From contig CAILLX010000087.1 of assembly GCA_903835185.1 (NCBI GenBank), forward strand, positions 1 to 45,598: a stretch of 45,598 nucleotides of DNA, written 5' to 3'. The position numbers were made by a program, and so were the translations under genes. Positions 7,982 through 16,277 of the stretch are shown here, one piece after another. Numbering within the stretch: position 1 is the stretch's first letter; each line of letters begins with the position of its first letter. The notes under the pieces are model-generated. The model saw only the letters and a program-made list of their open reading frames with translations. It was not told the DNA's origin and did no database searches. The stretch comes from an uncultured bacterium. Lineage in GTDB: Bacteria > Cyanobacteriota > Vampirovibrionia > Obscuribacterales > Obscuribacteraceae.

Positions 7982-8923
7982 ATGCCGGCTCCATTGCCAA
8001 CCAGCGCCAAAGTTGCTGAGACAGACTCGAGCTGTAGCTCAAGGGCTACCCAAAAGCTGATTGGGCGCGCAGTTGCACTGCTTGCTGAATGGGCAGAGAT
8101 GGTCAAAGTCGAGCACACAGTTTTTGCTTTGCCATTCGCCATGTCCGGACTGGTTCTGTCCAGTAAGTCTTTGCCCAGCTGGGCCGTCGTTTTCTGGACA
8201 ACAGCTGCCTTTGCTGGCGCAAGAGCTGCTGCTATGACACTCAATCGTCTTATCGACGCCAGAATTGATGCAGACAATCCACGCACAAGCAACCGCTCAA
8301 TTCCCGCAGGCAGGGTAACCAGGCTGCAGGCAGTCTGGTTTGCTTGTGGCAGCTTTGCTCTCATGGTATGGGCCGCCAGCCAGCTGCCACCAATTTGCCT
8401 TCAGTTGTCCCCAATCGCCATTTTTTGGCTGACTTTCTACTCGTACACCAAGCGTTTCACCTGGCTCTGTCACTTCGGCCTGGGGGTAGCTCTTGGCGGC
8501 GCAGCTATAGGTGGTTGGCTGGCAGCATCAGGATCTCTCTTTTGCCCTGCTCCCTGGCTCTTGGCTGCTACTGTCACAACCTGGGTAGCTGGATTTGATC
8601 TTATTTATGCTTGTCAGGACATTGAATTCGATCGCAGCTCCAGACTCTTTAGCCTACCAGCCAGATTTGGCGTGGCGCCAGCTCTGCGCACCTCAAGCGC
8701 CCTTCATATAGTCACAGTAGCGGCTCTGGCTGCTCTCGGCTTCACACTGGGGCTGGGGGCTATCTATTGGTCCGGCATGACTTTGGTTGCCGTTATGTTG
8801 TACTGGGAGCATTCTCTAGTCAGTCCAACAGATCTTTCACGGGTCAATGCCGCTTTTTTCAATATAAACGGTTGGGTAAGCATTGCTGCTTTTCTCTCCA
8901 TACTTCTGGACAGGCTTCTTTAG
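7982..8923 (+). CDS. UbiA-family prenyltransferase (4-hydroxybenzoate or MqnP-like)
   Basis: This is an integral membrane aromatic prenyltransferase with about eight hydrophobic segments. It has both Asp-rich sites of the family: NRLIDARIDADNPRT (first, Mg/diphosphate binding) and DLIYACQDIEFDRSSRL (second). The N-terminal KVEHTVFALPFA is typical of 4-hydroxybenzoate octaprenyltransferase-like and MqnP-like proteins, which attach a polyprenyl tail in ubiquinone or futalosine-route menaquinone synthesis. No other quinone genes are nearby, so the substrate cannot be settled. GGAAGGG sits upstream of the chosen ATG. An internal ATG at 8099 would remove a conserved-looking helix and is less likely. 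Confidence 0.85.
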   Translation: MPAPLPTSAKVAETDSSCSSRATQKLIGRAVALLAEWAEMVKVEHTVFALPFAMSGLVLSSKSLPSWAVVFWTTAAFAGARAAAMTLNRLIDARIDADNPRTSNRSIPAGRVTRLQAVWFACGSFALMVWAASQLPPICLQLSPIAIFWLTFYSYTKRFTWLCHFGLGVALGGAAIGGWLAASGSLFCPAPWLLAATVTTWVAGFDLIYACQDIEFDRSSRLFSLPARFGVAPALRTSSALHIVTVAALAALGFTLGLGAIYWSGMTLVAVMLYWEHSLVSPTDLSRVNAAFFNINGWVSIAAFLSILLDRLL

Positions 8924-9109
8924 GCTAGCTGAAAACGAACATATCAATTGCGCAGGCAACCAAAGGCAGGCAGTTCGTAGCCTCGCTAAATCAGCTCCTC
9001 TATTGCAATGATGACTGAAAACAAGGTCGAATCGGCAAAGAGGTTGCTTGCCAGCGGCATGTAGCCGAGCGATGTTGCAAACAGCTTACGAATGTTGCCA
9101 ACCAGCAAC

Positions 9110-9922
9110 TCAACTCGCATCAATATCTATTTTGCTGACTGTTCTTTCTGCTTCCTTGGGAAGGAACAGGATGCAGGCAATTATGAAAACTGCGATAGCT
9201 GCCGAGGCAGAATAGCGACTCAACGCCAGTCCGCCAGCTGCAAGTGGTTTATCGAGAAAATCGCCAACTGTAGCTCCGAGCGGTCGAGTGAGGATAAACG
9301 CAGCCCAGAACAAAAGTGTGCGAGACAACTTCGTCCAGAAATAGGTGGCAGCGACAATCACTAAGCCAGCAGAGAATAGAAGTGCGCCACCTTCGTAGCC
9401 GAGCCCAAGTCCCGTCTTTGGGTCAGCCACCCAATCACCAAGGGCGGTGCCCAGTGTCTGCGAAAACATGATCGTGCTCCAATAGAAAACCTCGGCCTTG
9501 CGCGACGTTATGTTATTGACCGATACGGAACCGACCGACCAATACCAAACGGACAGGCAAGCAATTAGGAGTACAAACAAAATCGACGACCCTCCGAGAT
9601 AGCCAACCCCAAGAGAGCGATCAAAGAGATCGGCAAGCGTTGTACCGGCCGTTGTGGTTGCTACGATAACGGACCAGAACAAGAAAGGGCGAAATCGCTT
9701 AGTAGCGATTTGGGCGCTAACAACTACCACTAAAATGGAGGCAAAAATTGCAGTGCCAACTAGATATCCGAGGTTCATCGACATAGTGACCGCGTCGCCT
9801 GCGGTCTCACCTAATGTCGTCGCTGCAATCTTTATGATCCAGAAAAATATCGTTACCGCTGGAACTTTGCCTACAATTGTTTGTGCATTGTCATCAGCGA
9901 TTAGTCCTGGCGCTTTACTCAT
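9110..9922 (-). CDS. COG4705-type integral membrane protein with four internal repeats
   Basis: The protein has about eight hydrophobic segments arranged as four two-helix units. Each unit carries a related short motif: TTLGETAGD, TTAGTTLADLFD, TLGTALGDWVAD and PLGATVGDFLDK. The N-terminal KVPAVTIFFWIIKIAATTLGE matches my memory of the uncharacterised COG4705 membrane-anchored family. The acidic residues repeated inside membrane helices suggest ion or small-molecule transport, but no function is proven. AAGGAC precedes the ATG. The gene stands alone, with no operon partner, and may be a horizontally mobile single gene. Confidence 0.7.
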   Translation of the reverse strand: MSKAPGLIADDNAQTIVGKVPAVTIFFWIIKIAATTLGETAGDAVTMSMNLGYLVGTAIFASILVVVVSAQIATKRFRPFLFWSVIVATTTAGTTLADLFDRSLGVGYLGGSSILFVLLIACLSVWYWSVGSVSVNNITSRKAEVFYWSTIMFSQTLGTALGDWVADPKTGLGLGYEGGALLFSAGLVIVAATYFWTKLSRTLLFWAAFILTRPLGATVGDFLDKPLAAGGLALSRYSASAAIAVFIIACILFLPKEAERTVSKIDIDAS

Positions 9923-10086
9923 TGCCTGTCCTTCTTGCCGATGTAAGATGCCCCTAAGAAGTTTCTGTGTTCAATTCCTGTCCAACCATGACTTGTTCTG
10001 TGAACACGACACTCAGGATAACTGATCTAATGATTCTAAAACAGTCTGGGGCTCTGCATTTTACAATTCAGATTAACAACTCTTAA

Positions 10087-10506
10087 TCATACGGCTCAGG
10101 ACATTTTGTCCCTCGTGCAGTCTTGAGGGGTTTTGGAAGATGCTTTTTTGACGAGAAGAAGCAGTTCAGCACTCCCGGAGACGACAGGAGCAAGGTCAAG
10201 TTTGTCGGACATGACACAATTGCTCGTGGTATCAAAGCGGTCTTTTTGCCAGGTCATGAAGTCGATATGCACTCTTTTATCACCTACCTGGTATCAACAA
10301 GAAAAGATGTCATAAATGGGATGATGGACGATCCACTTATTAGAAAACAACTGTCGTTAGGTGCTCTTACGTCCACAGACAGGTTTATTGCCAAGACATC
10401 AGCCTGGGGCAAAAAGACGGATCCCAAACTTTCAGTTCTCATATTGCAAGGTAGTCACGATAAATGCATCGCAGCTAAACATGTAACACAACTTATGTTG
10501 CGCTAA
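10087..10506 (+). pseudogene. Remnant of an alpha/beta hydrolase (lysophospholipase-like)
   Basis: The frame is open from 10087 to TAA 10504-10506 without a good start; the first plausible codon is TTG 10123. LRGFGRC resembles the RGHGRS strand turn of monoacylglycerol lipase-like hydrolases. LSVLILQGSHDKCIAAKHVTQLM matches the late strand carrying the catalytic Asp. The nucleophile elbow (GxSxG), which should lie between them, is missing, as is the catalytic His at the C-terminus. This pattern suggests an internally deleted and 3'-truncated gene. The stop overlaps that of the convergent dehydrogenase gene. Confidence 0.55.
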
Positions 10507-11624
10507 AGCGCAGAGGCGATTGCGCTGGCCATCTGTTGTGTCGTCGCTGTACCACCCATGTCGTAAGTGCGGACTTTGCCTTCAGCTATAATGCGCGCAA
10601 CTGCGCCTTCAACTGCGGCGGCTTTCTGTGTCTCTCCCAGCCACTCCAGCATCATCTTTGCTGCCAGTATGGTGGCAATCGGATTGACCTTTTGTTGACC
10701 GGAGTACTTGGGGGCAGAACCATGAGTTGGCTCGAACACAGCCACTTTGGCACCAATGTTGCCTGAACAACCGAAGCCGAGACCACCAACCATCTGGGCA
10801 CACAGATCACTGACTATATCGCCGTAGAGGTTGGGTGCTACCAGAACATCGTAGTTGAAAGGATTCTTCAGAAGCCACATTGTAATAGCATCGATGTTTG
10901 CATTGTCTGCTTGAATCGACGGATATTCTGAGGCAACTGTACGGAATATTTCCAGAAACAGACCATCTGTAGCACGCACAACATTGGCCTTGTCTACACA
11001 GGTGACCTTCTTGCGCCCATGTTTGACTGCATAATCGAAGGCAGCACGGACGATCCTCTCTGATCCTTTGCGAGTGTTGATTTTGCAAGAGATGGCGTAG
11101 TCGTCACCACTGAGCTGGGCAAAGGGGGCGAAGTTCTTCGAGCTCACCGCCAGGACATCAGAAACTGCCTGCGGCACAGGAAAGAACTCCACTCCAGCAT
11201 AGAGGTCTTCTGTATTTTCTCTAAAGACAACAAGGTTAATCCCTTCCTTGTAGTTAGCCGGATTGCCTGGGTAGGCTCTGATTGGTCTGAGGCAGATATA
11301 CAGATCAAGAAGCTGCCGCATGCGCACTATTGGTGAGCGGTAGACAAGTCCTTTACATTTCAACTTAGCCTCAAGCTCTTCTTCGGCCGCCTTGACCGGC
11401 TTTGAGGTGATGGCACCAAACATTGCTGCATCAACATTATGCAAAACATCAATGGTGCGTTGCGGCAACGCATCACCCTCGCTGCACCAGTAATCCCAGC
11501 CAATGTCGCCATGAACATACTCGGCTGAAAACCCCACAGCATCCAGTACTATGCGTGCAGCATCGCACACTTCCCAACCGATACCGTCGCCAGGCAACCA
11601 ACCGATACGATAGTTTCGTGACAT
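10503..11624 (-). CDS. Isocitrate/isopropylmalate-family dehydrogenase, isocitrate dehydrogenase-like
   Basis: This is a full-length (373 aa) beta-decarboxylating dehydrogenase that oxidises and decarboxylates a 2-hydroxy-3-carboxy acid with NAD(P). Seen in the sequence: N-terminal GDGIGWEV, substrate-binding RSPIVRMR and LRPIRAYPG, the isocitrate dehydrogenase-type motif VFRENTEDLYAGVE, and metal-site aspartates around NLYGDIVSDL. The cofactor segment HGSAPKYSGQQKVNP has Lys-Tyr where E. coli NADP-isocitrate dehydrogenase has Lys344-Tyr345, so NADP use is possible. It is the last gene of a four-gene operon, three bases after the small hydratase subunit. Homoisocitrate, 3-isopropylmalate or methylmalate activity cannot be excluded. 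Confidence 0.85.
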   Translation of the reverse strand: MSRNYRIGWLPGDGIGWEVCDAARIVLDAVGFSAEYVHGDIGWDYWCSEGDALPQRTIDVLHNVDAAMFGAITSKPVKAAEEELEAKLKCKGLVYRSPIVRMRQLLDLYICLRPIRAYPGNPANYKEGINLVVFRENTEDLYAGVEFFPVPQAVSDVLAVSSKNFAPFAQLSGDDYAISCKINTRKGSERIVRAAFDYAVKHGRKKVTCVDKANVVRATDGLFLEIFRTVASEYPSIQADNANIDAITMWLLKNPFNYDVLVAPNLYGDIVSDLCAQMVGGLGFGCSGNIGAKVAVFEPTHGSAPKYSGQQKVNPIATILAAKMMLEWLGETQKAAAVEGAVARIIAEGKVRTYDMGGTATTQQMASAIASAL

Positions 11625-11627
11625 ATC

Positions 11628-12161
11628 TTAGATCCTCTCTCCGCGCACAGATGCTTTTAACAGTTCGGCCGCATACGGAACCAGTCCACCGGCGTCGATT
11701 AGGAACTGGTGGTAACTTTGGTGCGGCGTTATCGAAAATGTTTTTCCGCTTTGTTCGTTGCGAACAGTGGTTGCTGCTATGGACAGAGTATCGCCCTCGG
11801 CAGCTTCAATGCGAGGAACAATTACAGTCCGAATGCCAAGACGTGATGCATTATCAAGAAAGATGCGGGCAAAGCTTTTGGCCACTATTACAAGACCATG
11901 TCCTGCAATTGATGATGCTGCCTGTTCACGGCTGGATCCGCAACCAAAGTTGGCACCAGCCACGATTATGCTACCTGGCAGGATGGCACCAGAAACCAGT
12001 TGGCGGTTGAACTCTTCGTCGTTATTGACCTTGAAACAAAAGGCAGGTGTTTTTTTTGAATCAGTACAGTATAGATAAGTGCCCGGATAGATGATGTCTG
12101 TTGAGATATCATTGCCGAATACTTTCACAACTTTTGCAGACAATGTGTGCTTTTCGTTCAT
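11628..12161 (-). CDS. Aconitase-family hydratase, small (swivel) subunit
   Basis: This 177-residue LeuD/HacB/DmdB-type swivel domain has the motif NFGCGSSREQA at about residues 70-80, which binds the substrate carboxylate. It pairs with the large subunit encoded immediately upstream; the two genes overlap by four bases (ATGA), so translation is coupled. The substrate-specificity loop after TDIIYPGTYL reads YCTDSKKTP and differs from the YLRx loop of well-known LeuD/HacB proteins. I therefore leave the substrate open: isocitrate, 3-isopropylmalate, homocitrate or dimethylmaleate types are all possible. Confidence 0.85.
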   Translation of the reverse strand: MNEKHTLSAKVVKVFGNDISTDIIYPGTYLYCTDSKKTPAFCFKVNNDEEFNRQLVSGAILPGSIIVAGANFGCGSSREQAASSIAGHGLVIVAKSFARIFLDNASRLGIRTVIVPRIEAAEGDTLSIAATTVRNEQSGKTFSITPHQSYHQFLIDAGGLVPYAAELLKASVRGERI

Positions 12162-13453
12162 GCTTGTATTCCTTCCGGCTTAGTTATACGACCAGTAAGA
12201 GCACTTGCTGCTGCAACGCGGGGAGCGCAAAGGTAAATGAATGCTTTTGCACCACTACCCATGCGCCCGACAAAATTCCGGTTTGTAGTAGAAAGCGCTG
12301 TCTCACCTTCAGCCAAGATACCTTCATGAGCACCGACACAACAGCCGCAGCCCGGGTTCATAATAGTTGCCCCTGCTGCTCGCAGAGCCTCAAGATGCCC
12401 TTCCTGATTTGCTTCGCTCCAGACCCGCCAGGAGGCGGGGAAGACCAGCATACGCACACCACTGGCAAGACGCCTGCCTTTCAAGATAGCAGAAGCAGCA
12501 GCAATGTCCTCCTGGCGTCCGTTTGTGCAGCTTCCCAGGACTATCTGGTTGACTGCTGTACCCGCCACGGCACTTATCGGCTTCACATTGTCGACAGTGT
12601 GCGGGCAGGCAACCTGGTAATCAAGCCCGGAGACGTCTACCACAACCTCGCGCTCATAGACAGCGTCAACATCGGGTGTCACACGGGGAATCATACCTGA
12701 CACACAGGCGACAGTGCGGAGATATTTTTCTGTCGTATCGTCTGCAGGAATGATACCGGAGGTTGCTCCAGCTTCTACTGCCATATTGCAAAGTGTCAAC
12801 CGACCGCTCATTGACATGGCTGCAATGGTGCTGCCATGAAATTCAATTACACGATTTGTCGCCCCGTCTGCAGTGAGAAGACCGATGAGATGCAAAATCA
12901 GGTCTTTGGCAGTGACACCAGGGCGGAATTCGCCATTGATGACCACTTTGATAGTGGCGGGTACATCCATATTTAAAACTTTGCCAAAAGTCCAGATAGT
13001 TGCCATCTCAGTGACGCCGGTGCCAAAGGCAAAGGCACCGAGCGCCCCGTGTGTAGTTGTATGTGAATCGGTACCGACAACTACCATACCAGGCAACACA
13101 TAGCCATTTTCAGGCAGCACCTGATGACAGATACCGCCACGGACACCGTCAATATCGTGGAACTTACTTATGCCGTGCTGAGCGACAAAATTGCGTATCA
13201 TCTTTTGATTGTTAGCCGTATCGACATTAGGTGCCGGCACACGATGGTCAAAAATAATGGCAATTCTAGAAGGGTCCCAAAGCTTGACAGGGCAGTCAGC
13301 TACACGGTGAATCTCAGCGTGTTGTGGAATTGCACCAGAGGCGTTCTCATGCGACATAGCCAGATCAACAGCAAATCTCACCTGCTCGCCTGGCGTCACG
13401 ACATCCTGTCCCGAGGCCCGGGACAGGATCTTTTCAACAACAGTCATGCCCAT
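12158..13453 (-). CDS. Aconitase-family hydratase, large [4Fe-4S] subunit
   Basis: This 431-residue LeuC/HacA/DmdA-type subunit catalyses reversible hydration/dehydration of a tricarboxylate-like acid at a [4Fe-4S] cluster. Cluster ligands are visible in LGSCTNGRQED and in NPGCGCCVG, where the usual C-x2-C is kept and an extra Cys fills the middle. GTDSHTTTHGALGAFAFG is the conserved active-site segment. The start is supported by GTGAGGA upstream. The gene lies 10 bases after the lyase gene and overlaps the small subunit gene. The MTVVEKILSRASG N-terminus is shared by LeuC-type and dimethylmaleate hydratase-type proteins, so sequence alone does not fix the substrate. Confidence 0.88.
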   Translation of the reverse strand: MGMTVVEKILSRASGQDVVTPGEQVRFAVDLAMSHENASGAIPQHAEIHRVADCPVKLWDPSRIAIIFDHRVPAPNVDTANNQKMIRNFVAQHGISKFHDIDGVRGGICHQVLPENGYVLPGMVVVGTDSHTTTHGALGAFAFGTGVTEMATIWTFGKVLNMDVPATIKVVINGEFRPGVTAKDLILHLIGLLTADGATNRVIEFHGSTIAAMSMSGRLTLCNMAVEAGATSGIIPADDTTEKYLRTVACVSGMIPRVTPDVDAVYEREVVVDVSGLDYQVACPHTVDNVKPISAVAGTAVNQIVLGSCTNGRQEDIAAASAILKGRRLASGVRMLVFPASWRVWSEANQEGHLEALRAAGATIMNPGCGCCVGAHEGILAEGETALSTTNRNFVGRMGSGAKAFIYLCAPRVAAASALTGRITKPEGIQA

Positions 13454-13463
13454 ATAATCATCC

Positions 13464-14402
13464 TCACTTACCGTACTTGGCGCTCATTGTTGCTTCAGGC
13501 AGATATTTTTCTTCCAGCTTGCGGTACTCAGGAAGCCCAACAAACTCCGTATACTCCTTGAAACTGGAAAGCCAGTGTTTCTGTCCTTCCAGCAACCCGG
13601 TAGGTGAGGCTTTGAGTGCTGTGAAGAAGTCGGTCAGAGACTTGAGCATAACCATAATCGATGCCACTGGTATGCTCACCCTTGCCACACCGATAGCAGC
13701 CAGTTCTGGAATCGGGATAAGTTCGGTCTTGACGCCTGTGACAGCATCCATGAGGTTGACTGAAAGAAGACCGCCACAGCTGTCGTTGACAAATTCAGCA
13801 GCTTTGACAATATCAGCTCGTGTAGCTATACCATCGATAAAGACCATATCAGCGCCAGAGCGCAGATACAGTTTGCAACGTTTTAACACCTCTTCCATGC
13901 CGTGGGAAGCAAAAGCATCAGTACGGGCATTAATGACTATGTGCTGCTGCAGGCGTTCGCGCACATCTACCATGGCGCGAATCTTGCCGGCCATCTCCTC
14001 GGCAGGAATAACCTGCTTTCCGGACATGTGCCCACAGCGTTTTGGGAAGACTTGATCTTCTATGTTGACACCAGCCACACCCATAGCAATGAGCTTCTCA
14101 GTAATATGAGCTGCATTGATAGCATTGCCGCCACCTGTGTCTATGTCAGCCATGACAGGAATGTCGACAGCGCGCACTATATGCTCTGTTATATCGAGAA
14201 CTTCTTTCATATCAATAAGCCCAACGTCAGGCTTACCGATGAGGCTGCCAGCAAGCCCAAACCCGCTAACTTGCATCGCCGCAAAACCAGCCTTTTCAAT
14301 GACCATTGCCGAGAGTGCATCGTGACAACCAGGAGCAACAAGGGCTTTCCGTTGTTTTAATCCTTCCAATAACACAAGTGCTTTTGATTTGTCGGTAGTC
14401 AT
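13464..14402 (-). CDS. Isocitrate lyase/PEP mutase superfamily lyase (methylisocitrate or dimethylmalate lyase-like)
   Basis: This is a 312-residue (beta/alpha)8 enzyme that cleaves a C-C bond in a substituted malate. The active-site motif KRCGH has its cysteine at residue 123, as in E. coli 2-methylisocitrate lyase PrpB. DIDTGGG supplies the Mg-binding Asp, and NARTDA and IEDQ are family landmarks. The start at 14402 is chosen because GGGAGGA lies six bases upstream; the ORF extends 38 codons further without support. It is the first gene of the operon, followed by hydratase subunits and a dehydrogenase. Candidate reactions are methylisocitrate to pyruvate plus succinate, isocitrate to glyoxylate plus succinate, or 2,3-dimethylmalate to propionate plus pyruvate. 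Confidence 0.85.
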   Translation of the reverse strand: MTTDKSKALVLLEGLKQRKALVAPGCHDALSAMVIEKAGFAAMQVSGFGLAGSLIGKPDVGLIDMKEVLDITEHIVRAVDIPVMADIDTGGGNAINAAHITEKLIAMGVAGVNIEDQVFPKRCGHMSGKQVIPAEEMAGKIRAMVDVRERLQQHIVINARTDAFASHGMEEVLKRCKLYLRSGADMVFIDGIATRADIVKAAEFVNDSCGGLLSVNLMDAVTGVKTELIPIPELAAIGVARVSIPVASIMVMLKSLTDFFTALKASPTGLLEGQKHWLSSFKEYTEFVGLPEYRKLEEKYLPEATMSAKYGK

Positions 14403-14823
14403 GGCTCCTCCCTTGATGGACCTGTTAACCAGCCTGATTATGATATATGCGCCAATGCGCTTGGAAACAAGCTTTCGCAAATATTGGCTCATACCATGTC
14501 CGCCAGGAAAATACAAGAATGCACTCTCTATTTGCAGCCCTTGCGCGCCTGACTATGTGCAGTTTGTAAGCTCCTGGCGCACAGGCAGCAGCTCTTAGTC
14601 CAAGATATTATTGGGGCAGGCAGAATCACCAGCAGGCTTCAGCGCTAAGGGTCCTGAGACTCACGCGCTCCAGCCTTTCATTATGAGTAAAGCTGCACTC
14701 TTAATTTAACTATCTTTGCAGGCAGCCTCTGAAGCATCTCTTCAGCCAGCAGTGCTCGAAAACCTTAACAGGCGCTCGTCAGAACATCTGCATCCATGAG
14801 ATAATTGTTAGTAACGAGGTTAA
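14403..14823. other. Intergenic region upstream of the lyase operon
   Basis: About 420 bases without a convincing gene. It should hold the minus-strand promoter of the lyase-hydratase-dehydrogenase operon; an AT-rich TATCATAAT stretch near 14440-14450 on that strand is a possible -10 region. On the plus side it leads to a short gene at 14824. No RNA gene or repeat was recognised. Confidence 0.45.
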
Positions 14824-15057
14824 TTGAGTTCAACTCAAGATGCTCTTTCCTCAGCAATCATAGGTAAATCGCTGCAGTCCGAGATCAATCCTCTAGCAAC
14901 AGACGTCCATTCTTACGGAAATGTGATAGCAGCCGACCCAAAGCTGTTTTCAACACGGCACGCATCAGCAGGGACCATGCAGGCACAGGGGCAGCCGGAG
15001 TACACCGGTAATCCGCCACCTGTTTTTACCTCACATGAGTATCCAGCGCCAATTTGA
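14824..15057 (+). CDS. Hypothetical small protein, 77 aa
   Basis: I do not recognise it. It starts with TTG preceded by GAGG at a good distance; no in-frame ATG is available upstream because of stops. The product is polar, with no signal peptide, membrane segment or cysteines, and ends in a Pro-rich tail (GNPPPVFTSHEYPAP). The natural-looking composition and ribosome binding site support translation, but the short length keeps confidence moderate. Confidence 0.45.
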   Translation: MSSTQDALSSAIIGKSLQSEINPLATDVHSYGNVIAADPKLFSTRHASAGTMQAQGQPEYTGNPPPVFTSHEYPAPI

Positions 15058-15153
15058 CGGCGTCCGCGACTGTCCAGTCACAGCGAGCTGCCGGACAGCT
15101 GAAAGATAAGCAGATTAGAAGGGTTCGCTCCCACACAGCAAGGATAATTATCA

Positions 15154-15498
15154 ATGAACACAATATCTTTTGGAAAACGTGAACGCCGGAGATTTATGGC
15201 AGCAGGACAGTTGAATGCTTGGGTGCCTGAGGTCGGTCCGGCAGTATATGCAGTCACTTACAAGAAAGATCCAGGCGGACGCCCTGGGAGTCATACAGTG
15301 CTCTATTTCGGCGAAGCTGATGACCTGTGCTCACAGGCACACACAATTAATAACTTTGTGGGCAACTGGTGGAAGAAATTTGGTAGGGACGACAGCGAAC
15401 TGTACATCTGCATCCATCCAATGCCTGGCTCCAGCCCTAATGAGCGCGCTGAAATTCAGCACCAGTTGATTCAAGAGTACGATCCTCAGGCTAATTAG
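15154..15498 (+). CDS. Small GIY-YIG-like fold protein, possibly inactive
   Basis: The layout resembles a stand-alone GIY-YIG domain: AVYAVTY (GIY strand), then VLYFGEADDL (YIG strand), then WWKKFG and a late helix EIQHQLIQEYDPQAN resembling the Glu-containing end (ExxLIxxYxPxxN). The arginine that normally follows the YIG strand and helps catalysis is not evident: the segment reads DDLCSQAHT. The late Glu is present. The protein may thus be a non-catalytic or RNA/DNA-binding relative. AAGGA precedes the ATG. The assignment rests on motif spacing alone. Confidence 0.5.
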   Translation: MNTISFGKRERRRFMAAGQLNAWVPEVGPAVYAVTYKKDPGGRPGSHTVLYFGEADDLCSQAHTINNFVGNWWKKFGRDDSELYICIHPMPGSSPNERAEIQHQLIQEYDPQAN

Positions 15499-15681
15499 TC
15501 CGTCCTATCAACTACCGCTACGTTGAACACAGGAAGCATTGTAGAACTCCAGTCACACTCCATCCGCAGTTGACTTGCATCTGAGCGTCAGGCTAGACAT
15601 ACTGCACATCTAGCAACAGCTACTCTTGACGAGCAGTTTGCTGTAATATGCTCAATGCTCCTGCTGAGAGGCTGTTTTTTT

Positions 15682-16206
15682 ATGATGTTGAACACCTGGT
15701 TGAAGATTTCACGTTTCATTCCAACCACCGCCTTTGTGCTTGCCTGCAGCCAGACGTTGCTTGCCGGGCCAGCTCTGGCAGGACCTGCAGAAGATGCATA
15801 CAACCGTGGGCTAGATCTCAAGGGTAACGGCAAAATTCCGGCAGCCATCAGATCTTTTGATCAGGCTATCAGTTTGAACCCGAAATACAAAGATGCCTAT
15901 GGCACCCGCGCTGTATTGCTCAACTTACTCGGTCAACACCAGAAGGCTGCTGACGATTGCACTCAGATTATCACTCTTGATCCAGGCAATATTCAGTTTC
16001 TCACCTTGCGGGGACGACTGTACTACAAGCTTGGCAAGTATCAGCAAGCAGTTGTTGACCTGACTCGTGTGATTTCAATCACACCAAGAAATGGAGAAGC
16101 TCTCCTCTTTCGTTGCCAAGCTTATGAGAAGCTTGGCAAGCCTGATTTAGCCCGGCAAGACCAGGAGAAGGCAGCACAGTTAGGCTTTAAACCAGGGATG
16201 TTTTAA
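15682..16206 (+). CDS. Exported TPR protein
   Basis: An N-terminal signal peptide (hydrophobic TAFVLACSQTLLA, cleavage likely after ALA) is followed by three to four TPR units: AYNRGLDLKGNGKIPAAIRS, AYGTRAVLLNLLGQHQKAAD, FLTLRGRLYYKLGKYQQAVV and ALLFRCQAYEKLGKPDLARQ. A role as an extracytoplasmic protein-interaction module is inferred. ATG 15682 is chosen over 15655 because GAGAGG lies eight bases upstream of it. No enzymatic domain is present. It is the first of a run of co-directional envelope-related genes. Confidence 0.8.
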   Translation: MMLNTWLKISRFIPTTAFVLACSQTLLAGPALAGPAEDAYNRGLDLKGNGKIPAAIRSFDQAISLNPKYKDAYGTRAVLLNLLGQHQKAADDCTQIITLDPGNIQFLTLRGRLYYKLGKYQQAVVDLTRVISITPRNGEALLFRCQAYEKLGKPDLARQDQEKAAQLGFKPGMF

Positions 16207-16277
16207 TAGCTGCTGCCGACTGATATAAAAAACAATGAGACTGAAGCTGAATGCTATCTGAGAAGGAACATTCTTAT

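Noticed and set aside
11423..14360. Long plus-strand ORFs (up to 199 codons) antisense to the lyase-hydratase-dehydrogenase operon
   Set aside because: They lie entirely opposite strongly conserved enzymes, have odd Cys/His/Ser-rich compositions and lack ribosome binding sites, so they are shadows.
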